Origin: Atriophallophorus winterbourni
Lineage: Eukaryota; Platyhelminthes; Trematoda; Plagiorchiida; Microphallidae
Direction of reading: 5' to 3'
Assembly: GCA_013407085.1 (NCBI GenBank)
Contig: JACCGJ010014096.1
Location: forward strand, 1-64,000
DNA: 64,000 nucleotides
Made by a program: the position numbers and the translations under genes
Shown: in pieces, positions 26,255 through 37,880 of the stretch
Layout: the number at the start of each line of letters is the position of its first letter
How positions within the stretch are numbered: the first letter of the stretch is position 1
Notes under the pieces: model-generated
What the model was told of the DNA's origin: nothing
The model's database searches: none
Seen by the model: the letters and a program-made list of their open reading frames with translations, nothing else

Positions 26255-26440
26255 AGTGTTCAATTCAATTTCAAGTTAGACGGCTGATGTTGGCTAAAAG
26301 TCTATAACGCACCCAAATTTCCTTCTACGGTATACGATTAAGCACCCGGCACATAGAGTATAAAGTTCGTATGATTAACATGCTCTTGTTTTCGGATATC
26401 TGTAAAAGTAAGGTAACGGTCCCTCCACTAACATGGCGAG
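26255..26440 (-). repeat. Interspersed repeat R1, inverted copy
   Basis: The reverse complement matches 905-1111 over about 140 bp and ends at its 3' side in TTGAAATTGAATTGAA, a tail like that of the other copy. It lies directly beyond the 5' end of LINE F. Confidence 0.6.
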
Positions 26441-28796
26441 AAGCCATCGATTCAGGACATAATGCAAAAAAAATGTTAACAATACCAGCGTTTTATTCTT
26501 TCATAATTTTTGTTACTAGACAATAAAATTCCAACTGAAGCTTAACACGTTAAGGAAATTGATCATAACATCTGAGAGCTTATTCCAGTGCTTGACCACA
26601 TGGTTGCTGAAAATGTCTTTACGTACCAATAGCATGGGGCAGTGGTTTTTAGTGTTGTTTATCGAAATTACAGTCTGAATAAAACTATGTTTTTGTTATT
26701 GTTTCGATTTTCAAACAGTAAGACACATCCAATTATTTGTGGTTCTCAATGGTTATCGCATCAGAACATGTCCGTAGATACCTAGTTAAATATTGTGTCT
26801 ATTTTTATTGCTGATCAACATAACCGTTCACTCATTATGGATTCAAACACTTTTTGTTAATTTCACCACGGAGTTTCTCCCGATAAACGTCGAGTATGTT
26901 CAATTCAAAAGCATTGGTAATTTTTCTATCTTTGAATTTCGTTGTTTCCGAATCATAATTGACACAGAGCTCTTCATTGCCCAATCACCACATATAATAA
27001 GCAGATTTTGAAACTAAATCGTAAACTAGTTGTAGGACATCATTTCCTGGGATCGCGTCCCTCGTGATCCGACCTCCGATTACACTCAATGGATAATTCA
27101 AAATCGCATTTTCTAATAATCTTGATCTCAGTATCTTGTTTGGCTTCATTCGTGTAAATATTTTTGGTTTCATTTGCAGAAATTATTTGAAGCACCATAG
27201 AAAACCTAAAAACCGCATTAATTCTCATTCATGTACAACCTCCTGATAATACTCAGAGTCAAGCTGAAATAAAAATTGTAAATATTGTATCATATGTAAT
27301 ACAAATAATATATGAGAAAAGTAAATTAGAACGTATAATTGGCTGTACTATTGTACACTCGTTGTGCTGAATGACTGTGTCCAGCTAGCGTAATTGCTAA
27401 ATGATTTTCGTATAAGATTTACGGGTGTCCTAGAATATCGATATAATTTACATGTCTTAGAACAAAAACGGATCGGCCCAGCGAATACAGTTTGCTATGT
27501 GTTAGAGTCACGCGAACAACATTAGATTCCCATAAAGGCTTTGTTCAGTCGGAAGCACAAGTGGATCGGTAGGGAGCTTTACTAAAAGTGTACAATGACA
27601 CCAGTGGCAAGCTGTAAAGAGAAATTTGGTTTTCCGTTAACTGTCAACTATTGCATATTGTTCGTTCGGAGGTTAGCCTATCAATACGTCCCATTTAAAC
27701 TCTTGCCTTGTGTGAGTGTTGCCTTGGATTGAAGTCCACGTGCTGTATATTACGTGAAAGTTACTTCGACGGCAGTATGCAACGGCAGGAGTGCTGCCTT
27801 CTGTCTCATGCATATAGTGATAAATCGTTTGTAAGAATCGAAATCAATTTTAAATATGGCGTAAACCGATTGTAAGTGAGGACGCGTTAAAAATGTACAT
27901 ATATGAAAAGTCTTTTTGCGTGGTTGACTAATCTTCTCATCATCACAACTGTTTGGAAAACAAAATCCTTTAATGTGGCTTTGGCAATTACATACCAGGT
28001 ACTGGCGTTTTAAATAATCAAAAAGTTTGAAATCCTATTCGCCACACGTCCAACATAGTGTTTGAGGCTTTTTGCTTGCAAAGCTAACGTTTTATTCACT
28101 TGCACAAAAGTCGATTATTAAGATGTTTGTTACACCAACGCAGTAAATTACTTGAAAAGTTGCAGATGCCGACATTGTGTAGGTGGTATTTGAAAATTTA
28201 ATACTGAAATAAAAGCAACCGCATTCGAATTTACGAATCATTGTTAGAAGATCGACCAGCATTCTAAGTGAACCCAGGCCAGAGATTTTTACTTGAACCT
28301 TTCAAACTGTATTTTCACCATTTCTGTAAATCGGCAGCTGTCTTGAACAATTTCAGACAATTGTACTGAAAACTAAACGTTGAAACCTAATCGCCTAATA
28401 TTTCACGCAACTGAGCTTTCGTTTCTTCAAAGCTGATATTTTGGGTTATTCTGGCAGAATGAAAATGATCAGAGGTTCATCTCCATGAGCAGCAAAATTA
28501 CGTGGAAGCTGAATCCTCGCTGCCATGCTCATCCTAGATGGTTTCTTTTCAGCGTTTACAAGAGGCATCGAACGCATATTCATATGAAAGTTCATAATTG
28601 AATTTCGTGATCGTGACAGTAACAGAATTTATTGTTGCAGAATGTACAAGAGCGGGTTCAACCGTTATTGTAACGTTATGTCAGTAGTTCGATCACATGC
28701 ATTACTCATTGTTCAAACAGCGTCTGTTGATAGGGAAGACGTTTCGTAACCTTTAATCGTATAGAAGTCGTAGGTTCAGGAGTATCGTGTCTAAAC
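26441..28796. other. No recognisable gene
   Basis: Upstream of the ABCB6-like gene. Only short frames without motifs on either strand. Confidence 0.5.
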
Positions 28797-28880
28797 ATGG
28801 GTAGCTTGGCAGCATCTTAATCTACGTGCAGTCTATGGCTGTGGAGTGCTTAACCGAGTTTAAGCCTGTGATTTCATACA
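28797..28880 (-). repeat. SINE-like family S, fragment
   Basis: Diverged left module in reverse orientation (GTGCAGTCTATGGCTGTG, then GCCTGTGATTTCATAC). Confidence 0.55.
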
Positions 28881-29065
28881 TATATATACATTTCGAATCG
28901 CAAAATTGTTATCACAGTCACGGAACAACACCTAATTTACAAGAGGACTTCGTTCATTTAGAATCATGAGTGGTTCTGTCAGGTAGCTTATCGAAAGTTC
29001 ACAGAAGCACGAACGACCAGTTTTAAAGCGAAAAGCGGGTTTATTTTAATTATCAACTATTACAA

Positions 29066-29251
29066 ACCATGCATAACGCTGCCAACGCTGCGGGAGAAAT
29101 TGTTCCTCCCGAATCAAACTGTTTAGTCATTCGAAAAGCTGCTCAACGTGAAACAAATCATGCGATTGTAATGTACATCCGTGGCCGTCATCGACCGAAG
29201 GATGCTAACAACAACTATTGCAGAATTTTAGTTCGGAGGTTGCCCTTCTAA
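29066..29251 (+). repeat. LINE 3'-region fragment related to 55650-55775
   Basis: A 60-codon frame containing PPESNCLVIRKA and RGRHRPKD. The DNA is similar to 55660-55775 (CCCGAATCTGACTGTTTAGTCATT), which lies just after a LINE C-terminal coding region. Thus this is probably the 3' end of the same LINE type rather than a host gene. Confidence 0.5.
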
Positions 29252-29504
29252 TACAGTGCATTCCTATAATTGATAATGGTATTGTGACGAATAGTTAGCA
29301 TGATTATAGGTGTGCTTGCATGATGTCATCAAAAACCTCTTACTCACGATTAAACCACCTCGGGATATTCAGCACTACAACGGTGATGAACCAATACCCT
29401 TATTATATATAACATGGTGAGCGGAAATCGGTGCTCATTACTACATACTTGACAACTTTTGACGTTTTTAATTCGTCTTATAATTTTCTGCTTATTTTCG
29501 CTCA

Positions 29505-29524
29505 CGATAAATTTTATGTTTCAG
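29505..29524 (+). other. Candidate 3' splice acceptor in the ABCB6-like 5' UTR
   Basis: A T-rich run ending in TTTATGTTTCAG lies 51 bases before the ATG at 29576. It may be the acceptor of a 5' UTR intron or of spliced-leader trans-splicing. Confidence 0.4.
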
Positions 29525-29575
29525 ATACGAATCAGTATAAGGCGTTAAATTACCGTTCCTGACAAAAAAATCTAC

Positions 29576-32500
29576 ATGCTTGAATTTTGTCCCGTCAATC
29601 AATCTTTGTCGAATCCTTGGGAGAATGGCGGAATCCATTTTTGTTTCAGTGGATTGATTTCAATTTGTTTATTCTCAGCGTTTGCTTTACCTTTTTTATT
29701 CCAACTATTTTGTCGCAGGAAATTCACTGTACCGCAAGACAGAGAGCGCCGGTTACAATCGAGATTATGGTGTATACATGTTTTGTTCTGTATCGCTTCG
29801 CCGTTCTTGTGCAACGTTTTAATTTTATTACCTGCTTTAACAAATAGTCGGACAGTTTCGTTGTCAGGCTTTCATATCACGCATCTCATCATCTGCTTCA
29901 CTCTGTGGGGATTTTCGATATCATTAATGTATTTTGAACATCGCTACGTTTTTCACGGCTCCAGAATCAGAAAACACAATCTCGTTCTTCGTTTATTCTG
30001 GTCATTTATGGTTATGAATGCACTGTTGCCTTTACTTTCTTTGAAGAACTCTGATTGGTGGTGGAAACTGAAAACGTAAGTGTTTGTTATGTTATCCAAT
30101 ACTACCGCCTTTTATTCGATCATCCAGTTCGTACGTGTTTCGCCTTTTTAATATAAGGTATGGTATGGTATGGTATGGTATGAAAGCACAAGCCTGATCC
30201 AGGCGAAGTGCCGCACAGTCAGACTTCACGCGGGCTAAGATACTGTCAGGTTGCCAAGGCTTAGACAGATATGAGGAAGAAAAAAGAACAGAAATGGTAT
30301 TGAGACTCCAGCTCGTTTCAGCATGCAGCTCACTACCTCTGGCCAATCAATTTAGCACGCTTTTAGCTTTATATTCCGAGTTTTACTCTTTGTTAACACG
30401 TTCCTTCATGTAATAAAAACCAACTAAGCTTAGCCCTATTCACGTTTAACTAATTTTATTTTATAACAGTCTGATCAGGTTACACTTTCCTGCGACAAAT
30501 GGCATGCTCTGAATTTCTTTAATTTAAAACCATGTTACTTTGATGAAAAGTTCGGCCACCTTCTTTATAGCGACCTACAGAGCGAGCGTTTACAGTTTAA
30601 TGTCAAGGAAGCTTATTGCATTTTGTCGTCTACCCTACCACATGTCTAGTTAAGAAGGATGCCTGCACATATTTGGAATATAATTCCTGAAATTGCTATT
30701 TTGCTCTGTGGGGCTTCTGCATACAATTTCTTGCTTTTCTTACGAAAAAAATTTTTGCACGGGATCTGTGGGTTTTATTAAGGCAAAATAAAGCAATAGT
30801 ACGGTAAATTACTACGCACAATATCACACTAATTTCGTCAAACCGTACTTGATCCCCAAGATGGCATTAGCATTATCATTAGCCATTTCATTACAGCTTT
30901 TCGCTGCTTTCCTTTCGAAAGTTATGAGATAGTCAAATGTCTATCTGCAACTTGGCGCGTTTTCTGATTCAAACTAAGATGACAATGTGATATTTCTTGA
31001 ACCTTCTCAGCTGCTTTGTGGTGATCCGAAATCAATTTATGAACTACAGTTTTGTTAGAGGCCTTGTATAGCTCGTGTTCATTTCTTGTAGCTGCATACT
31101 ACAATTGTATGTCGCAATAGAATATGTGTAAACTACAAATTTATCAAGTAACAGAATGATTAGTTGTTGTGACATATTTTAATCGAACTTATTCATAGCA
31201 TCGACCTTCACGGTAGATGTTATACCAATAGACTCAAATTTAACTACAAATAGCAAATGACTTTAGATTGCTGCTTTTTTCTCTGTCTGTTCAATTAACT
31301 TTCCTCATGTCGGAACCAGTCATAAATCAGAGGAAATGCTTATTAAACATCGCATACTTTCTGCTGATCAAGTTATTTCGTGATAAAACGTGGTTTCTTG
31401 GCGAAAAATTCGTGGTTTAAACTCTGAAGGATTGCACATTTTTGAAAGTGTTGAATACTGATGCAACTTCATAATCCAATATAAATTGTGTCCCGAAATC
31501 TGCAACTTTCTGCTCAGAGGGTGTAATAATATCACTTGTGACCCCTGACCCGTTGTAGTGAGACCAGAGATGGGCACCGGCCTTATAATGTCTAGCCAAT
31601 GAAAAATTGAATGTCACAATTTTTGATATTATTGATGCATAATGCTGGTCAGTATTTATTCATTTTCAGTGTCCAATGAATTTTTATCGAATCATATATG
31701 CAGCCTCGTTTTGTAACGCCAATTTCTAACTTCTCGACTCACCTAAACGTGTTTGCATCATTAACCGATGTGAATTAACATCAACATTCCATTGATCGAT
31801 ATTATTATTGCGCGTATACTCCGACACTACGTTTAGCCCTTGACCGAAGTTTTGTGACAGCGTATGAAACGCCAGCTTCTGGTATTTGCATTTGCGCACT
31901 GGAATTCCTCATTTGTTTTTTTACTTTTTGTGACTTGGTTAATCTTTGAGATGAATTTGTACACTTTTATTAAATAACCGTTCTGTGCCAAATATTTTGA
32001 GTTACTTTTGCGAAACCAGGGCACAATATGAGTGACGATATCTCGTACATTTCTCTTCGCTTGTGCATAGCAATAAGCTCTTTTGCGATGCGCTGAAAAT
32101 CGTGCTGACAAAAAATTCTTGGTTTAGTAAGCATCAAATTTTACTCAAGGACATTAACAACTCAATAATACAATATTAATATGATTGATTATTAAAACGG
32201 AGTATGTGAGCAACACATTACTATGGTTGATTAGTAGTTGTATTGATATTCAGGTGATAGATGAGGAATGAAACGCGACATATAAAAATGATAACTTTTA
32301 TGCGTATCGAAATGTTAGGCCGATTGCTTTCGTTCTGTACAAGACGTAATCGTTGAAAACTTGAGCTTACTTCGGTTTACTGCCAAACGTTCTATATCGA
32401 CTGACTGAAGCAACACGACGAATCAGTAGAACAATTGTACAGTTGACGAGCAGTTAGAAGTGTTGCAGCTAATGTGTTGTAATCCAATCACTAGTGTCAC

Positions 32501-33948
32501 ATTTACCTTTTTGGAACCCTGTTCCTGTTGGGTTAAGCTCAAGATGTATTGTTGAAAAAGTTAATGGCTATACGATTCCATGCCATATTTGTATCTCATA
32601 TCAATAAATGAGTGTTTCGAGATTTTCATTCAGGTAGTTTAGTAGGCAAGTTAGTTCCTTGTAAGTAATTACGTTGCATTGATGTGGAATAGGCTAACAC
32701 CGGTAGTGAGTTGCATGCGATTACACGCTGAAGTCTCACGGCCATTTCTATTTTCATTTTCCATATCAGTCTAGGCCTTGATAACCTAATAGTAGCTTAG
32801 CCTATGTGCAGTCTTTGGCTGTATGGCACTTTGCATGGATCAGTCTTATGATTTCATGCATGCATGTAATTAAGTTTAAAAAATAATGAAAAATACATTT
32901 ATATGCAAAACATGGTAAAAACAGTTGATTGGATAAACAAATGTTCAAAATGTGCCTACGTTATCATGCACCACATACGAACAATTCACGTTGGAGAGAG
33001 AGTTGGAACCATTTTCGAATTTCGTTCTCCGACGCATTTTACTTTCAGAAAGGATTCAAAATATTTTTACCCCTAGTAAGATTCAATAATCTATACAATT
33101 ACGTCTACCACTGTGATGAATATTATTGAATCAAGAAGGTTTGGGTAGAAAATTTCGAATCGGAATTATTTATAATTTTTTCAGTGTCCAATTTTAATGG
33201 TATTTTTATAACATAAAATTGTTTTTAAGCGCTGTAATCACAAACTATCTTTCCACAGTGTCAGTGACATTTCCGCCTTCTGTCTTTGGATATCCAATGT
33301 TCTTATCTCCATTGCTCTGGCCGCACTTGGTTTCTACGGGCCAGGTTTGCCTTTGGTTGATTCCGCTGAGTATGCACGATTAGAGGCCGATCAGATTTCC
33401 CAGGGTAGATGGACCCGCCTTTTCCGCCGTCTCAAATTAGTCTACCCGTTCATATGGCCCCGTGATGATCGGATAGTACAAGCCAGAGTGTTTCTATGTA
33501 TTTGCATACTTGTGCTGGAGAGAGTGACAAACCTGTACTCACCCATCCTCTACAAACGCATTGGTAGGTTTTCAATTAAGAACAACATTAAGTTAATCCT
33601 GTTTGAGAACTCAAACAAACTTTCTACATGATTTCATTGTTCCCTATTGAACGTTGCCGTTAATCCAGTTGACAGTCTGACGGTTTCAACGAATCAAACA
33701 TCGTACGACAGCTACCGGTTCACCACGCCCCACAGTTGGTTTCATCAAATGGTCGCTCGTCTCGTGGGAGAGAACGGTCTGATTTACCGTTGGGATTATG
33801 TGCTGGCGTTTATTGGAGTCCGCTTCCTCCAAGGACTAGGAGGCTTTGGTGGCGGATTGCTAGGAGCTGCGCGATCTCAGCTCTGGATAGGAGTGGATCA
33901 ATATTCAACGAGAGAATTGAGCATAATGCTTTTCGCTCACTTGCATGG
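29576..33948 (+). CDS. ABCB6: ABCB6-like half ABC transporter, first three coding exons
   Basis: Exons 29576-30075, 33259-33563 and 33669-33948 join in phase (500+305+280 nt, 361 residues) with GT-AG introns of 3183 and 105 bp. Residues 1-166 form an extra N-terminal membrane region with several hydrophobic helices, ending in NSDWWW, the counterpart of NSPQWWW in human ABCB6. Exon 2 includes LVYPFIWPRD and a helix LVLERVTNLYSPILYKRI, which opens the transporter core. Exon 3 continues VRFLQGLGGFGGG and ends REL-x-x-MLFAHLHG, where human ABCB6 reads LLIFSHLHE. Known role of the family: ATP-driven half transporter, acting as a dimer in mitochondrial outer or endolysosomal membranes and linked to porphyrin or heavy-metal handling. 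Later exons with the ATP-binding domain were not found, so the gene is partial here; intron 3 carries a CR1 in sense. A different ABCB-type half transporter (HMT1 group) is the main alternative name. Confidence 0.85.
30162..30366 (+). repeat. SINE-like family S, copy in ABCB6-like intron 1
   Basis: Starts after a (GGTAT)n run at 30162-30183 and carries both modules, ending in CAATTTAGCACG. Open frames read through it are translations of the repeat. Confidence 0.8.
30367..32689. other. Intron 1 of the ABCB6-like gene, no further gene seen
   Basis: Frames of up to 92 codons on the - strand (31833-32111) have no recognisable domain. A short GTGAGCAACACATTACT box at 32207-32223 also occurs at 40207 and, inverted, at 45166. 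Confidence 0.5.
32690..32862 (-). repeat. SINE-like family S, copy in ABCB6-like intron 1
   Basis: Both modules in reverse orientation: GGCTAACACCGGTAGTGAG first, then TCAGTCTAGGCC, to GATTTCATGCATGCATG. Confidence 0.75.
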
Positions 33949-34368
33949 GTAAGGTTCACTGTATGTGCGACGATGCCCTTAAAGGACTGTTTCATTTCAA
34001 CGTACTTACTACCACTTCTCTCCGATTCAATTATCTTAAACAAGTTGATCAGGATTCACATCCTCAGACACCACTAGCCTCAACTATCGCCGCGATTGCA
34101 CAATGTTTTGTAATGAGAAAATTGCTAAAAACGGCCCCATCTAACTATCAGGATGGCTACTGATAATTGTTTTATTGAAAACATCCCGTTTCAATGTTAC
34201 TATATGCAATTCTGTTATTGAATTCTCACTATATTAGTACTCGACACATCCAACGGATTATGCGATAAACTAAGGCTGCTTCTTGACTTCGCTACCAAGT
34301 CAATGAAATGCACCTGAGACAAAAAACGTGGAGCAGCCGACCAATTCTGGGTCGGCGAATCCACTACT

Positions 34369-35697
34369 ATGAGCTCTTCATCGTCAACAAAAATCAAATC
34401 TCTATCATGCTGTTACACCAATGCCCAGAGCCTTCTGGGCAAGTTTACTGAACTGTATTCACGTGCGACCGTGGCGTCTTGGGATTTGATTGCAGTGACA
34501 GAAACCTGGTTGTGTAATTCTATACACTATTCTGAACTTAAAATCCCTCATATGATGATTTACAGAAAAGATCGAGCAACAAAAGGTGGCGGTGTCCTCC
34601 TCTACTTACATGAAAGCATCAATTGCACTATACTTCTCTCCCCCGAGTTAGATGTCCCAGATACATTGTTTTGCTCTTTTGACTTACATGATAAACGTAA
34701 GTGCCTCTTAGCATTGATTTATCGACCCCCTTCTTCATCATCTGCCGCTGACACTGTTCTTTCTAATGCAATACGTTTTGCATTGAAGCTCACATATTCA
34801 CATTCGCTCCTCCTCGGTGATTTTAATGTACCGACCCTTGCAACACACATTACATGTGACGATTCATTCAAAAGCTTTCTTCAAGAAATAATGACTTGCA
34901 CCCCTCTTTACAACCATGTGCAACAACCAACGCGATTTCGATCTGAACAAACCCCATCTAGCCTGGACCTCATACTTAAAAACGAAGAACTCATGATAGA
35001 ATCTGTTTCCTATACAGCTGCACTCGGATTGAGTGATCATGTTGTCATGACATTTGATTATACTTATCAATACGAACCAGCAGGAAATACTCAACGAACG
35101 TATGCAACTGTGAACTATGACTTGCTTCGAGCTCTTGCTACCGCAAATCGATGGGATTTCCTTGAACTCAAATCAGCTAAGGAAATCTGGGAAACGTTTT
35201 ACAGCCAACTTCGTATTATCATTGACTTATCATCGAAGGTAAAAATAATATCCAGCAAACAGCGTCCGAAAAAGCCTCTCAGAAGCAGTACTCGGAAATG
35301 GATGTGTAAACGTGACAATGCCTGGTCCAAATACTTGGACGATCCTTCTGGGATTACTTGGTGCTACTACACGTTATTGCGAAATAAGTGTGTCTGCCTC
35401 ATTCGAAAAGACAGAAAAGATTACCAAATCAGTCTTGTCGAAAAATTCATTATAAATCCCAAAGCATTGTATAGACACGTAAACGACCTCCGGAATGTTA
35501 AAATGGGAATACCGCCACTGGTCTCTGGTACTGGAATAGTTACGTCATTTAAAGATTGTGCTAACGTTTTCCGACAACAATTTGCATCAGTTATCTCACA
35601 AGTGTCGACCCATAGACAGCCCTTAAACTCTGACAGCTGCAGCCTGCCAATTCTTCAGGGGGTGGAGTTCCCCCCAACGTTGTTCAAACAAAATTAA
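34369..35697 (+). CDS. CR1 ORF2 part 1: APE-type endonuclease and linker
   Basis: A 442-residue frame. Residues about 10-230 form the endonuclease that nicks target DNA for target-primed reverse transcription: CYTNAQSLLGKF at the start, AVTETWL (catalytic glutamate), GGGVLLYLH, LIYRPPSS, LLLGDFNVP, SSLDLILK, and GLSDHVVMTFDY. All signature residues are present. Residues about 230-430 are the basic linker before the polymerase. The frame runs out into a stop (TAATG overlap with the next ORF) 20 bases after a CCCCCCA heptamer; the polymerase continues in the -1 frame. The whole is one ORF2 in related CR1 elements. The start ATG is the first in frame and leaves a complete endonuclease. Confidence 0.85.
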   Translation: MSSSSSTKIKSLSCCYTNAQSLLGKFTELYSRATVASWDLIAVTETWLCNSIHYSELKIPHMMIYRKDRATKGGGVLLYLHESINCTILLSPELDVPDTLFCSFDLHDKRKCLLALIYRPPSSSSAADTVLSNAIRFALKLTYSHSLLLGDFNVPTLATHITCDDSFKSFLQEIMTCTPLYNHVQQPTRFRSEQTPSSLDLILKNEELMIESVSYTAALGLSDHVVMTFDYTYQYEPAGNTQRTYATVNYDLLRALATANRWDFLELKSAKEIWETFYSQLRIIIDLSSKVKIISSKQRPKKPLRSSTRKWMCKRDNAWSKYLDDPSGITWCYYTLLRNKCVCLIRKDRKDYQISLVEKFIINPKALYRHVNDLRNVKMGIPPLVSGTGIVTSFKDCANVFRQQFASVISQVSTHRQPLNSDSCSLPILQGVEFPPTLFKQN

Positions 35698-37184
35698 TGA
35701 AGATGAAGAGAACAGGCTCACCCGGTATAGACAATATACACGCAAACATTTTGCACAATCTATCTTCCGAGTTGGCAATACCGATATCTTACGTATTCAC
35801 GACGATGTTCGAGCAGAGCTTTGTACCAGAAACTTGGAAAACTGCCCTGATTAGTCCCATCTACAAGGGTGGTAAAAGAAATGATCCTTTAAACTATCGC
35901 CCGATAGCGTTATTACCAGTGCTATCAAAAGTAATGGAGTCCATAATAGCTGATGCCTTACGGAATCACTTTGAGATTAATAATTTAATCTCCGAGGCAC
36001 AGCATGGATTCAGGAAAAAACGATCCTGTCTGACAAACTTGCTATTAGCAAAAGAATATTGGTCTGAGCTACTGGATGCCGGCCACTCCGTGGACGTAAT
36101 TTATATTGATTTCTCAAAAGCCTTCGATCGTGTGAATCACGAAATACTTTCGTCGAAACTACTCACCTACGGAGTACAGGGTAAACTCCATGCATGGATT
36201 AAAGAATGGTTGATATCTCGTGAGATGTACGTGAGAGTCAAAAATGAACTATCCGAGTCGATTAAAGTTGCCCGTGGTGTCCCAAAAGGATCAGTCCTCG
36301 GACCGCTTTTGTTTTTAATATATATAAACGACTTGCCTACTGTATTACAGTCGTCCGTGCTTATTTTCGCTGATGACGCAAAGCTTTGGCGCAAGATAGA
36401 CTCCACAGACGACACACAGAACCTGCAACGGGATCTCGATATGATTCACACTTGGTCCATAGACAACGAAATGCACCTGAATGCTTCGAAATGCAGCCTA
36501 TTGTCTCTCAACAGCAAGTCGAGCAAAGAATATTATCTTGGTCGCACTGTTATTAAACCCGCCTCCTCCGAAAAAGATTTAGGTGTGATTATCCAATCAG
36601 ACTTAGGAAACTCAATGCAATGTCGACTGGCTGCCTGCAAAGCTGAAAACAACTTGGGTCTCCTTAAACGAGTCCTAGGTTCGTTTGACCCTGATATTGT
36701 CTGCAAATTGATTTCAACGTACATCCGTCCTCATGTTGTATATGCTATACCGGCATGGGATCCTTGGTTGAAAAAAGATATTCTGCTATTAGAAACTCCA
36801 CAGCGCAGAGCGACAAAACTCGTCCTGGGACTATCAAATTATCCATACGAAACGCGACTTAAATTATTGAATTTGCATTCGGCTGAATACAGACGGAAAC
36901 GAGGAGCACTTATATTCATTTGGACAGTGCTTAATCAAACAAATCATCCTTGCGGTCATTTGTTTCATCTTTCCCATAACACACATCTGCGAGGTCACCA
37001 ATTAAAACTTTACCAACAGCATAGCAGGTTGAACTGCCGCAAATATGCATTTTCCGTTCGCAATGTGCAACTGTGGAACAGTGTACCTACTACTGTGGTA
37101 CAATCTGGAACTGTTGAAGTTTTAAAAAAATCACTAGATATCCACATGGAAAAGTATGTTTTTTTGTGTTTGACAATAATCTAA
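35697..37184 (+). CDS. CR1 ORF2 part 2: reverse transcriptase and C-terminal domain
   Basis: A 495-residue frame whose ATG overlaps the stop of the preceding frame. Motifs in order: [89 protein letters not shown], and the catalytic LIFADDAKLW at about residues 222-231. The thumb holds EKDLGVIIQ. The C-terminal 150 residues carry ETPQRRATKLVLGL and YAFSVRNVQLWNSVP, shared by all the 3' fragments in this window. The polymerase appears catalytically complete. It enzymatically copies the element RNA at the nicked target. In other CR1 elements it is fused to the upstream endonuclease, so the separate start is probably not the natural one. Confidence 0.85.
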   Translation: MKMKRTGSPGIDNIHANILHNLSSELAIPISYVFTTMFEQSFVPETWKTALISPIYKGGKRNDPLNYRPIALLPVLSKVMESIIADALRNHFEINNLISEAQHGFRKKRSCLTNLLLAKEYWSELLDAGHSVDVIYIDFSKAFDRVNHEILSSKLLTYGVQGKLHAWIKEWLISREMYVRVKNELSESIKVARGVPKGSVLGPLLFLIYINDLPTVLQSSVLIFADDAKLWRKIDSTDDTQNLQRDLDMIHTWSIDNEMHLNASKCSLLSLNSKSSKEYYLGRTVIKPASSEKDLGVIIQSDLGNSMQCRLAACKAENNLGLLKRVLGSFDPDIVCKLISTYIRPHVVYAIPAWDPWLKKDILLLETPQRRATKLVLGLSNYPYETRLKLLNLHSAEYRRKRGALIFIWTVLNQTNHPCGHLFHLSHNTHLRGHQLKLYQQHSRLNCRKYAFSVRNVQLWNSVPTTVVQSGTVEVLKKSLDIHMEKYVFLCLTII

Positions 37185-37290
37185 CAATATTTTGATATTT
37201 TTACCATCCGACCCGATGTACATTTTGTGGGTCTTGTAAAGCATAGCTTTTTACCTGCATATAATCTATGAATAAATCTATGATAGTTTT

Positions 37291-37880
37291 CATTCGAATT
37301 TTTTCTGACCGACGAAGCAAAATGCCCAATGTTAAAAATGCAAAAAGTGTTGAGCATTTATAGCGTCAAATGTCCTTCGTTCACATCGAATCATTTAAAA
37401 ATTCCAAAACAAAAGGGTTTCATGCGGACTGAAAAATAAAAAAATGCGTGGAAAAATTGGTTTTTGTACACGGCCGATTTAAAAGCAGCGCTAGAATGGA
37501 GAAGGTGCAATCTCGTTTGTTTAATGTGATATTGTTTTTATTCCGCATTCTGCGAGTACGACATTAGTTTTTGCGAGCAGGATGTAAGCCCGACCTAGAC
37601 AATATAATAAATTAAATCTCTTTGTATTCCCAAGTTGATGCATAATCGCATGCTATGCTCCATCAGAGCAGCCCTCGACCGGTCTCGTGCTAATACATTC
37701 ATCGGGTGGGAACCGTGCGACCAGCATTTGCATGACGTGAAACACTTGAGCTAATATGGGCACGTAGAACCTGGTCGTATTGCCCTAAGTGATGTCTACA
37801 AACAGCATGAAACCGGTCAGTTGGGTGTTGGTAATATAAGAGCGCGCAAATTTGATATTTTGCTCATGCAAGTGCATTTA
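37291..37880. other. No recognisable gene
   Basis: Intergenic or intronic spacer between two CR1 copies; no coding similarity. Confidence 0.5.

Larger units (their letters stand above)
34230..37290 (+). mobile_element. Nearly intact CR1-type LINE in ABCB6-like intron 3
   Basis: The youngest-looking LINE in the window: its ORF2 is open end to end except for one frame change at a six-C run (35670-35675). It starts some 300 bp after exon 3 and lies in the same direction as the host gene. No ORF1 was found upstream, so it is probably 5'-truncated. The 3' UTR ends near 37290 in two AATCTATGA-like units (37262-37288), reminiscent of the short tandem 3' tails of CR1. Compared with LINES A-H it is far better preserved, which points to recent activity of this family. 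Confidence 0.8.

Noticed and set aside
29400..29425. TTATTATATATAAC considered as a TATA box for the ABCB6-like gene
   Set aside because: AT-rich strings are frequent here, and a probable splice acceptor lies between it and the ATG, so the transcription start is unknown.
31833..32111. 92-codon - strand frame in ABCB6-like intron 1
   Set aside because: No recognisable domain and no splice or start context that would support a gene.
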